Source: Paenibacillus sp. FJAT-26967 (GTDB taxonomy: Bacteria; Bacillota; Bacilli; Paenibacillales; NBRC-103111). Taken from it: 64,000 nt of DNA. A program made the translations under genes and the position numbers. Under the pieces are notes generated by a model that saw only the letters and a list, made by a program, of their open reading frames with translations, ran no database searches and was not told where the DNA came from. This document shows, piece by piece, positions 47,622 through 55,343 of this stretch (position 1 is its first letter; every line of letters begins with the position of its first letter). The DNA lies in assembly GCF_001541095.1 (NCBI RefSeq), contig NZ_LMXH01000001.1, forward strand, positions 1,438,048 through 1,502,047, read 5' to 3'.

Positions 47622-48319
47622 GTGTATACATGGGGAACTTATTGCTGCTAATTATCAAGATACTGGGTTTATCATCTTTTGTTATCATGACCTTCACAAT
47701 ATTCAAAATCCCCTTGCGGGAAAATCATAAAAGTATCGCTGCAATGGGAATGATTCTGGGGACAGTCGGTTACTACATCAAAAACATTTTAAATTCACCC
47801 TTGTACTTTATTTTCTTGATAGCTGGCTTTACTGTACTGCTCATGGTAATCAGGCGTTATCCCATCTTGTACTGTTTACTTATAAGTCTTATCGGATTCG
47901 GTGCTTCAACCATTGTGGATACGATAATATCTTTTACAAATATGGGCTTAAACTTGGCGACAATTGAACAAATGAAATACGATTTTAACACCAATATAGC
48001 TTTAAATATTGCTTATACAGGCTGCTGCTTACTCATAGCAACGATCTTGCATACATTTAAATTAGGATTTTCATTTATCGTTCGAAGGTTTTCAGGGACC
48101 AGAACCATTCTTAAGCCGCACAATTTTGTGTGGGCTATGCTGTTGATCGCAGGGGCTCTGCTCACACATATTTTTATTGTATCTAATAATGAAGAATACC
48201 ACACGTATCTCCTGGTTGGTATCTTAATCGTATTTGCGGCTAGTATCCTATACTCTTTCTTGCAGAATAAAAAAGTATTGAAAGACCGTTACCCTAAAAC
48301 TGGGGGAATTGATTCTTGA
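47618..48319 (+). CDS. Seven-helix membrane protein, AgrC-sensor-like but without kinase
   Basis: 233 residues. It has seven hydrophobic helices (about 6-30, 40-60, 65-82, 85-110, 126-148, 170-190, 195-215) and a short cytoplasmic tail. Its size and place just before agrB recall the sensor domain of AgrC, yet no DHp or ATP-binding kinase domain follows: the frame stops after KDRYPKTGGIDS. Start ATG 47618 and end overlap both neighbours, so the three genes form a tight unit. Function is inferred only from position and topology; it could be an immunity or transport factor. Confidence 0.6.
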   Translation: MSVYMGNLLLLIIKILGLSSFVIMTFTIFKIPLRENHKSIAAMGMILGTVGYYIKNILNSPLYFIFLIAGFTVLLMVIRRYPILYCLLISLIGFGASTIVDTIISFTNMGLNLATIEQMKYDFNTNIALNIAYTGCCLLIATILHTFKLGFSFIVRRFSGTRTILKPHNFVWAMLLIAGALLTHIFIVSNNEEYHTYLLVGILIVFAASILYSFLQNKKVLKDRYPKTGGIDS

Positions 48320-48846
48320 GCATGACTGAAAAAATAATCGGATTCGTCGAAAGCAATGCTGACAATCCTGAATCTACGGCAATTTTAAGATATGGTTTAC
48401 GTATTGCAATAGAAACAGCAGCGGTAGTGATCCCGGTAATCATTCTGAGTATAATAACCGGTCAATTTTTAGAAGGTCTGGTTTCGACAGCGGGGTTTTT
48501 AATTCTTCGCTATTTAAGCGGGGGGCTGCATTTTAAAAAAGCTTCTACATGCAATATCATTTCAATAATTATTTTAATAATTTCCATTTCAATACCTGTA
48601 CCATTTTACAATGTTGGTTGTATCATGACTGTAGCAGCAGGAATAATTTTGTTCCTTACAACTCCCAGTAATACGAACCGGAGGCGTCTTGACCCGAAGT
48701 ACAATCCTTTGCTTAAGATAATCGCCGCAGGAATGGTAAGCATTAATTTTATCGTTGAGTCGTCTGTCTTATCGTTAACTTTTTTTATTCAGGCTCTCAC
48801 TACACTTCCCCTCTTTTGGAAGCTATTCGATACATACAAAAACTAA
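48316..48846 (+). CDS. agrB: AgrB-family peptidase/exporter for cyclic peptide signal
   Basis: 176 residues from TTG 48316, whose TTGA overlaps the previous stop (ATG 48322 is an alternative). Membrane cysteine endopeptidase that trims the C-terminal tail of AgrD and closes the thiolactone. The family core is RYLSGGLHFKKASTC: catalytic His72 and Cys79 are seven residues apart, exactly as in S. aureus AgrB (77 and 84). Four or more helices surround it, and a basic stretch NRRRLDPKYNPL stands between helices. The AgrD-like peptide gene starts 19 bp downstream. Confidence 0.88.
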   Translation: MSMTEKIIGFVESNADNPESTAILRYGLRIAIETAAVVIPVIILSIITGQFLEGLVSTAGFLILRYLSGGLHFKKASTCNIISIIILIISISIPVPFYNVGCIMTVAAGIILFLTTPSNTNRRRLDPKYNPLLKIIAAGMVSINFIVESSVLSLTFFIQALTTLPLFWKLFDTYKN

Positions 48847-48865
48847 CGAGAGGAGGTTGTACGAA

Positions 48866-48991
48866 ATGAAAACATTTCTGGCGAATGCAGTTAACAAGGC
48901 TTTAAAGATGGTCGCGAGAAGAGCGACGGATACTGGCTGCACATTTATCTGCCATAATCCGGAAGCGCCTGATGAACTCTTTTCAAAGTAA
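48866..48991 (+). CDS. agrD: AgrD-like cyclic-peptide precursor
   Basis: 41-residue reading frame with AGGAGG 9 bases before ATG 48866. Three parts match AgrD: an amphipathic basic leader (MKTFLANAVNKALKMVARRA), a core ending in Cys25-Thr-Phe-Ile-Cys29, and an acidic tail HNPEAPDELFSK. The tail aligns residue for residue with the S. aureus tail DEVEVPKEL (P-x-E-L at the same place), which predicts a five-residue thiolactone CTFIC, equivalent to CDFIM of AIP-I. The last ring residue is a second Cys. The N-terminal cleavage site is not certain (perhaps near residues 19-23). Confidence 0.85.
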   Translation: MKTFLANAVNKALKMVARRATDTGCTFICHNPEAPDELFSK

Positions 48992-49093
48992 TCCCCAATA
49001 AGTTCCTGTCTGAAAGAGGCGGGCATCTGTAACTACAAAGCAGACTTCTTCTAAGGATGCGGGAAGACAGTGGAGATATCGATAATACGTTAG

Positions 49094-49146
49094 TCCAATA
49101 AGAAAAAGGAACACGCTCCCGAGGGAAGTGTTCCTTTTCTTATTGG
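49094..49146. terminator. Terminator after the agr-like cassette
   Basis: CCAATAAGAAAA..GGAACAC and GTGTTCC..TTTTCTTATTGG form a very long stem over a GCTCCCGAGGGAA loop. Works in both directions. Between 48992 and 49093 nothing else is visible. Confidence 0.85.
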
Positions 49147-49211
49147 CAGAGATTAAGTCTACCAGCAGAAGCATTCGTTGTGGCGCCGCTGTGGTTTATT
49201 TTGATTGATAT

Positions 49212-49544
49212 TCAAAAATTTTCTTCAAACTTAAAAAATTTGAGGAATGACTTATGTCGGGCTTTATTGGCCTGCTTTAAATCTTCCAGGTTAACCGCGT
49301 GCATAATCCCTTTGTGCGACATGTGGCGTTTTACAAGTTCGAAGCAGGCTTGCTCTTGAGTTTCCAGGTCTAGTTGTGCATTGAGCATAATCCGGTAAAC
49401 TCCTGGCAATGTCTCCATGTAAGAGCCTGCTATGATGTCCATATCATCCGGGCAACTGATCCGAATCCCCAGGTGCCTGGCCGCTCTATAGGGACAATTA
49501 ATCGATATCTCTTCAAATACGGCTTTAATAGATCTGTCAGACAT
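49212..49544 (-). CDS. Unknown 110-residue protein; may be a degenerate ImmA/IrrE-like partner of the XRE repressor
   Basis: Lies downstream of an XRE repressor gene on the same strand, the arrangement of immR-immA in mobile elements. The segment VYRIMLNAQLDLETQEQACFELVKRH resembles the strand-helix region that holds the HExxH motif in ImmA, but the first His is Phe and spacing differs, so it would be inactive as a metalloprotease. The relation is tentative. The C-terminus is basic and aromatic (ARHKSFLKFFKFEENF). Confidence 0.5.
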   Translation of the reverse strand: MSDRSIKAVFEEISINCPYRAARHLGIRISCPDDMDIIAGSYMETLPGVYRIMLNAQLDLETQEQACFELVKRHMSHKGIMHAVNLEDLKQANKARHKSFLKFFKFEENF

Positions 49545-49656
49545 AATTACACACTCCCCGGGTTATTGTTTTAAAACATCTGGTCATGATGATGATCTGG
49601 GAGCGTATCTACGACAAGATGTTAATACAATAGGTGTTAGTTAAATATAACACACG

Positions 49657-50067
49657 TTATTTAGAATTTCTTCCTTTTTTTTCTTCTTCTAGGTCATTTA
49701 AGAATGTATATCGCATATAACCCATAACTTGTCTTAGTTTTTCCTCTGTTACACCCTTCGAACGAAACAAATTTTCCGTCTCAGAAATAAATCTCTTATA
49801 CATCAGTTGTTCTTCCTCAGAAAGACCATCTACCGTATTTTCATCCCTAAGCGGTGATTCAGTTCGTCCTAGAAGGTAGTCGGTAGTTACATTAAATAAG
49901 TCTGCAGCTTTAACCAGTAACGGATATTTTGGGGTTGCGCCATTCTTGCCTTCAGTTTCATATTTTGAAATACTAACCCTTGAAACACCTAACATTTCAG
50001 CTAAATCATCTTGTGTCCAGCCGCGTTTTTCACGCATCTGTACAAAGCGTTCTGCAAATGAAGACAC
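49657..50067 (-). CDS. XRE/Cro-CI family repressor
   Basis: 136 residues; GTG 50067 behind TAGGAG. The HTH covers about 5-62: FVQMREKRGWTQDDLAEMLGVSRVSISKYE, followed by PLLVKAADLFNVTTDYLLGR, typical of phage and ICE repressors. The C-terminal half (SEEEQLMYKRFISETENLF) is predicted helical and may dimerise. The gene is read from a promoter at 50201-50229 with a palindrome inside it, so autoregulation is likely. Confidence 0.82.
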   Translation of the reverse strand: MSSFAERFVQMREKRGWTQDDLAEMLGVSRVSISKYETEGKNGATPKYPLLVKAADLFNVTTDYLLGRTESPLRDENTVDGLSEEEQLMYKRFISETENLFRSKGVTEEKLRQVMGYMRYTFLNDLEEEKKGRNSK

Positions 50068-50106
50068 TAGGACTCAACTCCTAAATTGAAATGTAAACGT
50101 TAGTTA

Positions 50107-50229
50107 TGGTTAGGTAACCAAAAGTAAAGTGCTATGATTCACTCATCCTTAACGAGTAAATTGAGTGTTCAAATAAATATATTTCCTAATTGATAATTTC
50201 ATTATATGACGTAACTTGTGGTTACGCAA
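50107..50229 (-). promoter_or_regulatory. Repressor promoter with two palindromic operators
   Basis: Minus strand: TTGCGT (50229-50224), 17-bp spacer, TATAAT (50206-50201). CGTAAC-N5-GTTACG (50210-50226) fills the spacer and -35, so a bound repressor would block RNA polymerase. A second palindrome TGGTTA-GG-TAACCA is at 50107-50120, inside the leader. Both share GTTA/TAAC half-sites. Confidence 0.6.
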
Positions 50230-50235
50230 TTGCGG

Positions 50236-50440
50236 TTTAGTGATCAAAAATACAATGCCGTCAGGCTATGCATATGCAACCGTTACAGGATGCGGTGATC
50301 GTTTTACTTCACCTAACGTTTCGGTACTAGCGGGCAATATACAACATCAATTTTTCTGAAAGCGGGCTGCTCTTATCAGGTTAATCTTTACAATTATTCG
50401 GGCGGCACCTCAAAAGCTTACCTGAATAACTGGTATAATT
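50236..50440 (+). pseudogene. Fragments of a phage structural-type gene
   Basis: Two short translated pieces in different frames (one with SGYAYATVTGCGDRF, the next with FLKAGCSYQVNLYNYSGGTS and an ending YLNNWYN) have a protein-like pattern but no start and are separated by a frame change near 50350. They look like the 3' remnant of a tail-fibre-like or surface gene. Low certainty. Confidence 0.3.
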
Positions 50441-50455
50441 AGTCCCTATACGAGG

Positions 50456-50487
50456 TGAAGGTCACTCAAATGAGTGGCCTTTTTTAT
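50456..50487 (+). terminator. Terminator in the phage remnant
   Basis: AGGTCACTC and GAGTGGCCT arms around AAAT, followed by six T. Confidence 0.8.
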
Positions 50488-50509
50488 ATTAGATCAGGAG
50501 GGGTTAAAA

Positions 50510-50635
50510 ATGGAGCAGCCGATAGGAATGATTATGAGGATGCTACTAGAGGGACAGATCACGATTAATCAAGCACGAGGGATAGCAGGGATGGAGCCTT
50601 TAAAGGAGACCGGCGCGGACCGGGTTTCTCCGTAA
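50510..50635 (+). CDS. Small ORF (41 residues), possible phage peptide
   Basis: ATG 50510 stands 7 bases after a strong AGGAGGGG. The sequence (MEQPIGMIMRMLLEGQITIN then ARGIAGMEPLKETG) is not recognised. It follows the 50456 terminator, as small late phage genes often do. From 50636 to 50839 nothing else is visible. Confidence 0.4.
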   Translation: MEQPIGMIMRMLLEGQITINQARGIAGMEPLKETGADRVSP

Positions 50636-50839
50636 GCATCCTTTATGCAAGCATTGCCATGACAACGGCAGGCTGACAGCGGCAACGCTGACGTTTAACC
50701 TCTGAATATGAGAATACCTCATCAAATAATAAAGTTGGTCAAATCATGGCTGTTTACTGTCACCGACACGAACAAAACGTTTCAGCGTTCTGCATATTCT
50801 TGTTAAACTAACGAGCAGTTTAGCTCAGAGATCTAGCAA

Positions 50840-50867
50840 TTGATAAGAAATATTAGAAGCATATTAA
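50840..50867 (+). promoter_or_regulatory. Putative promoter of the DUF1569-like gene
   Basis: TTGATA (50840-50845), 16-bp gap, TATTAA (50862-50867); a TATAAT also lies just after. Confidence 0.4.
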
Positions 50868-50910
50868 TATATAATGAAGAAGCTAGAACACACTAATGGA
50901 GGATTTTGTC

Positions 50911-51360
50911 ATGAATAATATTTTTAATCATATGCATGCAGTGGAAATTTTAAACCGTACCGACAGACTCGCCCCGAGTTCTCAACCGCAATGGGGAACA
51001 ATGAGTGTTGCTCAAATGCTGGCTCACTGTTCATCATTCCAAGACATTGCAATGGGGAATTCTTTTCCGCCGAGAGGTTGGTTAGGGTTATTTATAGGAC
51101 CATTTGTGAAGTCCGTTTTAACTAACGATAAGCCTTTGGCTCGTAATATGTCCACTATTCCAACTATTATGATAGTGGATGAAAGAGAGTTCGAACAAGA
51201 ACGGGAAATACTGAAGCAAAAAATTATTACCTTTCAATTTAATGGTCCTGAGAAGTGCACTACTCACCCTCATCCATTTTTCGGAAGGCTTACTTCAGAG
51301 CAATGGGGCAAAGGAATCTTTAAGCACCTAGACCACCACTTAAATCAGTTTGGAGTCTAA
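50911..51360 (+). CDS. DUF1569-type protein (DinB-like fold)
   Basis: 149 residues; ATG 50911 behind GGAGG (the in-frame ATG 50896 lies too far upstream). Sequence features: LNRTDRLAPSSQPQWGTMSVAQMLAHCSSFQDIAMG, THPHPFFGRLTSEQWGKGIFKHLDHHLNQFG. The spaced His residues (HCSSF, HPHPFFG, HLDHHLNQFG) resemble the metal-binding pattern of DinB-like helical bundles. No biochemical role is known. It appears intact, unlike its surroundings. Confidence 0.72.
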   Translation: MNNIFNHMHAVEILNRTDRLAPSSQPQWGTMSVAQMLAHCSSFQDIAMGNSFPPRGWLGLFIGPFVKSVLTNDKPLARNMSTIPTIMIVDEREFEQEREILKQKIITFQFNGPEKCTTHPHPFFGRLTSEQWGKGIFKHLDHHLNQFGV

Positions 51361-51651
51361 GATAACGTCTTGGACTGACAGGATCATTAAAAGGCGCATT
51401 AATGTTCACTAAGCTCACAAATGCAGCCGACCAGAACGCTCGCTCGACTCTGCTTCTTTACGAGTATTCAGAGAAGGACGATGATTGACGGTATAGCGTA
51501 AAAGTGATTAAGCTAAGTGGGAGACGAAAGCTCAATTAACCGCCTTTTCACAAAGGCGGTTTTCTTATGGTCACAAATCAACATTAGTATTTAACATAGC
51601 CTTAATCAAAAGGCAGGAGGGGGCAAATCCTTCCCGGACGTTTTCTGATAG
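51361..51651 (+). other. Non-coding stretch with one terminator
   Basis: No gene seen. A terminator at 51538-51566 (AACCGCCTTT and AAAGGCGGTT, then TTCTTA). From 51617 the G- and C-rich sequence with AGGAGGGGGC looks like the start of a phage gene cut off by a stop at 51649-51651. Confidence 0.6.
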
Positions 51652-51885
51652 ACCGCGTCCCCCTTAAATCGCGTAAAAACTCGTATTTTGAAATTTTCAG
51701 AGACTTTGCATATTCCAAATGAGATAATAAAGCAACTCGGAGATTCCTTGGATGGCCTATACAGAAAAGGTGTGATCACGGACTATAGCTGGGCTGAAAA
51801 AGCTTATACTCGGAAGCTCAAGAAATCGGAACTTACTTGGCTGAATACGATTATTACTGCTCGTAAAAATGGAGTTGAAGTATGA
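51652..51885 (+). pseudogene. C-terminal fragment of a phage-like gene
   Basis: Frame open from 51652, with TTG 51688 as the only possible start and no ribosome site. The product part (LGDSLDGLYRKGVITDYSWA, then KLKKSELTWLNTIITARKNG) is similar in layout to the fragment at 54165-54359 (LQDALSKLQKAGVIDSPDYW): a helix, a V-I-turn and a Trp/Tyr. Such segments end several phage lytic or structural proteins. Probably the remnant of a larger gene. Confidence 0.4.
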
Positions 51886-51935
51886 ACGAAGCCCCGTAAC
51901 CTTTATAGGTCGCGGGGCTTTTTATTTATTACGGC

Positions 51936-53300
51936 TCAATTATGATTACTTTTTTTAGATTTTCTAAAAAACACTATGGCGACACCTAATGTAAAAATAT
52001 CTGCTAATGGGATAGAAAAAAATATTGAAAATGGAGGGCTTATATTTAAAATGTTTTGTTTGCTAAAAATGTATGGTAATAAGATCATGAGTGGCACAAC
52101 TGCAATGACTTGTCTTGTAATTCCAAGTATTACGGCATGTATTTCTCTTCCAGTAACCTGTAATAATGTCATGATCGTATAAGTAATACCAAGTAGGGGA
52201 AATGTAATGAAAATTACCCTTATAACATCCATAGTCGACACTAGAATAGACATATCAGATGTAAATATATGAAGTAAGTGATTGCCGAACATATAAATTA
52301 CAAGAGTAATTCCAATACCATAAATAAAAGAATAGTGTATTGTTCTACTTACAGTCATATTCTTTTTTGCTAATTCCTTTTTACCATCATAGTAAGCAAT
52401 AATGGTTTGAACTGCTTGTGTAATTCCAATTATCGGCATTAACATAAGAATATACATCTTATTAGCAATATTCCAAACGGATATATGTGAATTTCCACCT
52501 ATCGTAATCAGCTGATGATTGACGATAAATGCAGAAACTCCAGCCAACATTTGTATAGTAGTTTGAGCAAAACCTATTTTAAACATCTTATAAGACATAA
52601 ATAAATGTTCTTTAACAGATAACCTAGTAATGGAAAACCATAATTTATTTTTAACAAGATAAACAACCGAGATAAAAGCACATACTAGTTCACTGATTAA
52701 CGTACCTAAAGCAATTCCAGTAATACCTAATTGAAAGCCGAATGTTAAAATTGCATTAAGAATAATATTTATTACAACTGAGAGAGTAATAATAATTGCT
52801 TCTGCTTTTGGTTTACCAAAAGCGCGGATAGAACTTGTCAAGGTATATCCAATTGAACTAAAAATATTACTGAATAGTATGATTTTTAAATAATCATGGG
52901 CAAGCATATATACTTCTTCTTTAGCACCTAGAATAAGTAATAACGGCTCCAAAAAAAATAATACTATTAGGGAAGTGCCTATACTAACAATTAAAGTCAT
53001 TATAAATCCACTCTGAAAGTATTTATTTAACTTCAGATTATCGCTACGGCCTAAATACTTTGAAATCATGATTGCTGTTGAAATAGCAAAGAGCGTCTGC
53101 AGCGATACAAAGATTGCAAGCAGGGGAGATAACAATCCTATTGCTGACAATGCACTTTCACTTTGATTTCCTAGATGACCTGCAAAAGAAGTATCAACAA
53201 CTGTGGTCATGGTTTCAATGATTAAGGAAAATATCGCCGGGAACGAAAAAGTAAATATTAATTTATTTACTGAATAGCTTTCATATATGCTCTTATTCAT
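51936..53300 (-). CDS. MATE-family multidrug efflux transporter
   Basis: 454 residues with twelve helices; ATG 53300 has GGAGGG upstream. MATE features: FTFSFPAIFSLIIETMTTVVDTSFAGHLG at the N-terminus and a similar repeat near residue 230 (FKIGFAQTTIQMLAGVSAFIVN), plus SSIRAFGKPKAEAIIITLSVVINI. Proton- or sodium-driven export of drugs or small metabolites. Base composition is clearly more AT-rich than in neighbouring core genes. The regulator gene upstream (53355) is on the same strand, 54 bp away; together they look like a transferred unit. Confidence 0.88.
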   Translation of the reverse strand: MNKSIYESYSVNKLIFTFSFPAIFSLIIETMTTVVDTSFAGHLGNQSESALSAIGLLSPLLAIFVSLQTLFAISTAIMISKYLGRSDNLKLNKYFQSGFIMTLIVSIGTSLIVLFFLEPLLLILGAKEEVYMLAHDYLKIILFSNIFSSIGYTLTSSIRAFGKPKAEAIIITLSVVINIILNAILTFGFQLGITGIALGTLISELVCAFISVVYLVKNKLWFSITRLSVKEHLFMSYKMFKIGFAQTTIQMLAGVSAFIVNHQLITIGGNSHISVWNIANKMYILMLMPIIGITQAVQTIIAYYDGKKELAKKNMTVSRTIHYSFIYGIGITLVIYMFGNHLLHIFTSDMSILVSTMDVIRVIFITFPLLGITYTIMTLLQVTGREIHAVILGITRQVIAVVPLMILLPYIFSKQNILNISPPFSIFFSIPLADIFTLGVAIVFFRKSKKSNHN

Positions 53301-53354
53301 ACTGCATCCCTCCAACAAATAAAATATATCACCCCAAACAAGACGTATAATGTC

Positions 53355-54008
53355 TTATTTGCTGTGTATCTTTTTATTTTTTTTGTAGGGAATAAAGTTC
53401 CGTTCAAACTCTACATCGGTTACCTGCGAGCTTTGAATATCAGATATCTTAATTAATATGTATTTTTCATCTAAAGCATAAAGATATAACCCATCGCTTC
53501 TTAATACATAGCTAATCGGTGCAACTACCATCGATTTATCATCAATTGATAGGCTAAGACAGTATTCTTCATCGAAACAATGATTTATGTTTTTATATAC
53601 AACTTCAGTCATATCGATCTTTTCATTTAAAATATCCACAACGAAATATTCATCGGAATCATGTGCGAATAAATAAACTAAATCAGGGGCAATTAACGCC
53701 AGTTTTTTCATTATGCTGTCTTTATGTTTTTTTGTTGAAATACTATCGTAAACAGATAATGCAAATGTAATATTTAGCAGATCTTCATTATCAAAGAAAC
53801 TTCTTGATAACTTGTAGTTCTCATCTATATATACTCCACCTTGATTTCCTTGTTTACAAGTGACAGGCACCCCCATCATAGATAATTTATCAACATCCCT
53901 CTGAATGGTTTTAATGCTCACCTCAAAAATATTTGCTAACTCCTCATGTGTTGTTTTTTTTACTTTAAGTAGGTAAAGCAAAATTTCAATTTGACGATTT
54001 CTAATCAT
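53355..54008 (-). CDS. DeoR-type HTH regulator with WYL-like domain (YobV type)
   Basis: 217 residues. N-terminal winged HTH (about 1-55: RQIEILLYLLKVKKTTHEELANIFEVSIKTIQRDVDKLS), a linker with QGGVYIDENYKLS, and a C-terminal ligand-binding part (about 130-200) with VVAPISYVLRSDGLYLYAL that corresponds to the WYL region. AT-rich like the MATE gene, which it may control. Such regulators respond to ligands or nucleic acids; nothing specific can be said. Confidence 0.78.
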   Translation of the reverse strand: MIRNRQIEILLYLLKVKKTTHEELANIFEVSIKTIQRDVDKLSMMGVPVTCKQGNQGGVYIDENYKLSRSFFDNEDLLNITFALSVYDSISTKKHKDSIMKKLALIAPDLVYLFAHDSDEYFVVDILNEKIDMTEVVYKNINHCFDEEYCLSLSIDDKSMVVAPISYVLRSDGLYLYALDEKYILIKISDIQSSQVTDVEFERNFIPYKKNKKIHSK

Positions 54009-54164
54009 CCTGCGCCCCCTGCTTTTCGTAAACTGAGTCTTTTGGTTAATCTAAGGTCTTATCATAGGATCTGATGCAAAAATAAAGCATTTATCATTTC
54101 ACTTCTAAATTAAATGATAACCTAAAGACCTGTTAATAATTCTAAACAATTTGCCATGTAATTT

Positions 54165-54359
54165 TTGAACCTGGCGGAAGCGTTTGGACTGCCCGCAGCT
54201 GCACCTGCAAATGATCCGCTGCAGGATGCTCTGAGCAAGCTGCAAAAGGCTGGTGTGATTGACTCACCAGATTACTGGGTAGTTAATGCCCGCGCCGGTG
54301 GAACGGTCAAAGGGGACTATGCCGCGCTGCTTATCAAACGGTTGGCAGATAAATTATAG
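54165..54359 (+). pseudogene. C-terminal fragment of a phage lysis or structural protein
   Basis: 64 codons opening right after a TAA with TTG and no ribosome site. Codons are GC-rich, in sharp contrast to the AT-rich MATE unit that ends just before, so the junction near 54160 is probably a recombination point. The text DPLQDALSKLQKAGVIDSPDYW and YAALLIKRLADKL is a typical C-terminal helical domain of Paenibacillus phage hydrolases. A second, short gene start (ATG 54375) is cut off by a hairpin at 54390-54418. Confidence 0.45.
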
Positions 54360-54425
54360 GGGAGGGTTTATTCGATGGCTCAACAAATTACCCCCGAGCC
54401 AATGGCCGGGGGCTTCTTTACTTAT

Positions 54426-54536
54426 CTATATAGACGCTGTTAAAAATAATCCACCGAATAGATATAACAATAAAAAGGCAGCTATTATAATGCTGCCTAA
54501 TTCCCCGTCCTGATCAAACTTCTTTCTTCGTTTCAT
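54426..54536 (-). CDS. Predicted 36-residue membrane peptide
   Basis: ATG 54536 with GGAG 7 bases before it. MKRRKKFDQDGELG then one hydrophobic helix (SIIIAAFLLLYLFGGLFLTA) and a short end. It has the size and charge pattern of small toxins or holin-like peptides, but that is only a resemblance. Confidence 0.4.
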   Translation of the reverse strand: MKRRKKFDQDGELGSIIIAAFLLLYLFGGLFLTASI

Positions 54537-54643
54537 TGCATATCTCCATTAATAGTATTTACAATTACTGTAAATTATACTTGTCTTATACGTCAAGTTT
54601 CGGCCCGAGAAAGGAGCAGATTTACCTGCTACCACCGTTTCCC

Positions 54644-54856
54644 CTAATCTTCAATCCACTCATATAAATCATCCATATTACAATCTAAAGCAACCGCAGA
54701 CATCTTCATTTTAATGACAGAAAGCTTTCTTTCTCCTGCGATGACTTTTGATATAAATGATTCCGAAAGCTTTATCCGTCGGGCTAATTCTGCTTGTGTC
54801 ATTTCTGCTTTCGTTAAGAGCTGAGGTAAACGGCTTCTCCCTATACGGAGCGCCAA
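54644..54856 (-). CDS. Small Cro/CI-type HTH protein
   Basis: 70 residues; TTG 54856 with GGGAGG 9 bases upstream. HTH: QLLTKAEMTQAELARRIKLSESFISKVIAGERKLS, followed by AVALDCNMDDLYEW, the pattern of short YozG/Cro-like regulators in phages. Appears complete. Confidence 0.72.
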   Translation of the reverse strand: MALRIGRSRLPQLLTKAEMTQAELARRIKLSESFISKVIAGERKLSVIKMKMSAVALDCNMDDLYEWIED

Positions 54857-55343
54857 AGAAGCGTACCTCCCTGCTGCTGATTATCTGACTCAAATTATAG
54901 GGCCTGCAGGTGTAAAGCAGCCGGTCCCGGCATTGCTTCCGTAGCGATCTTATCAACGACGATTACAATAAAGTGTAGGAATTAAAGACAAGACCACTGA
55001 GACAAAAGTCCCGATGGTCTTGTTTTTTAGTTGAGTCTATTTGTAATAACCATTAAGTGCGTAAAGCTTCCGCCTAATTTATTTTCGACTTCGGCTCTAC
55101 CAGTGACGTAACCTGTGATAGTTACGGTCTGATCGGTTTTAATTTTTGCTGAAGTTGATGGTACTTGCTATACATGTGAAGAACGCGGCTATATACGGTT
55201 ACGTGATGGTAGATGGACATGTTGGAACTGTGCTGAGATATGAGCGACAGAGCGGATTTATTATAGCAACCCCGTCAGCAAAGCAAAAAGAAGCCTTCCA
55301 ACAGTTGCGATAATGATACCTAACAACACTTTAAGGATGATAG
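54857..55343. other. Mosaic of phage gene fragments and a terminator
   Basis: 487 bp with no intact gene. Terminator at 54989-55028 (CAAGACCA and TGGTCTTG, then six T). On the minus strand 55027-55164 encodes a 45-residue truncated C-terminus (KIKTDQTVTITGYVTGRAE...). On the plus strand 55158-55313 gives MVLAIHVKNAAIYGYVMVDG and onwards (51 residues), while another frame at about 55160-55242 has CYTCEERGYIRLRDGRWTCWNC, a zinc-ribbon pattern. Only one of these two frames can be real. Confidence 0.45.

Noticed and set aside
47603-48847. Complete agrBDCA operon
   Set aside because: No histidine kinase or LytTR response regulator is present within the window.
54286-54513. 75-codon frame overlapping the phage fragment
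   Set aside because: Out of frame with the protein-like segment and reads through a hairpin.
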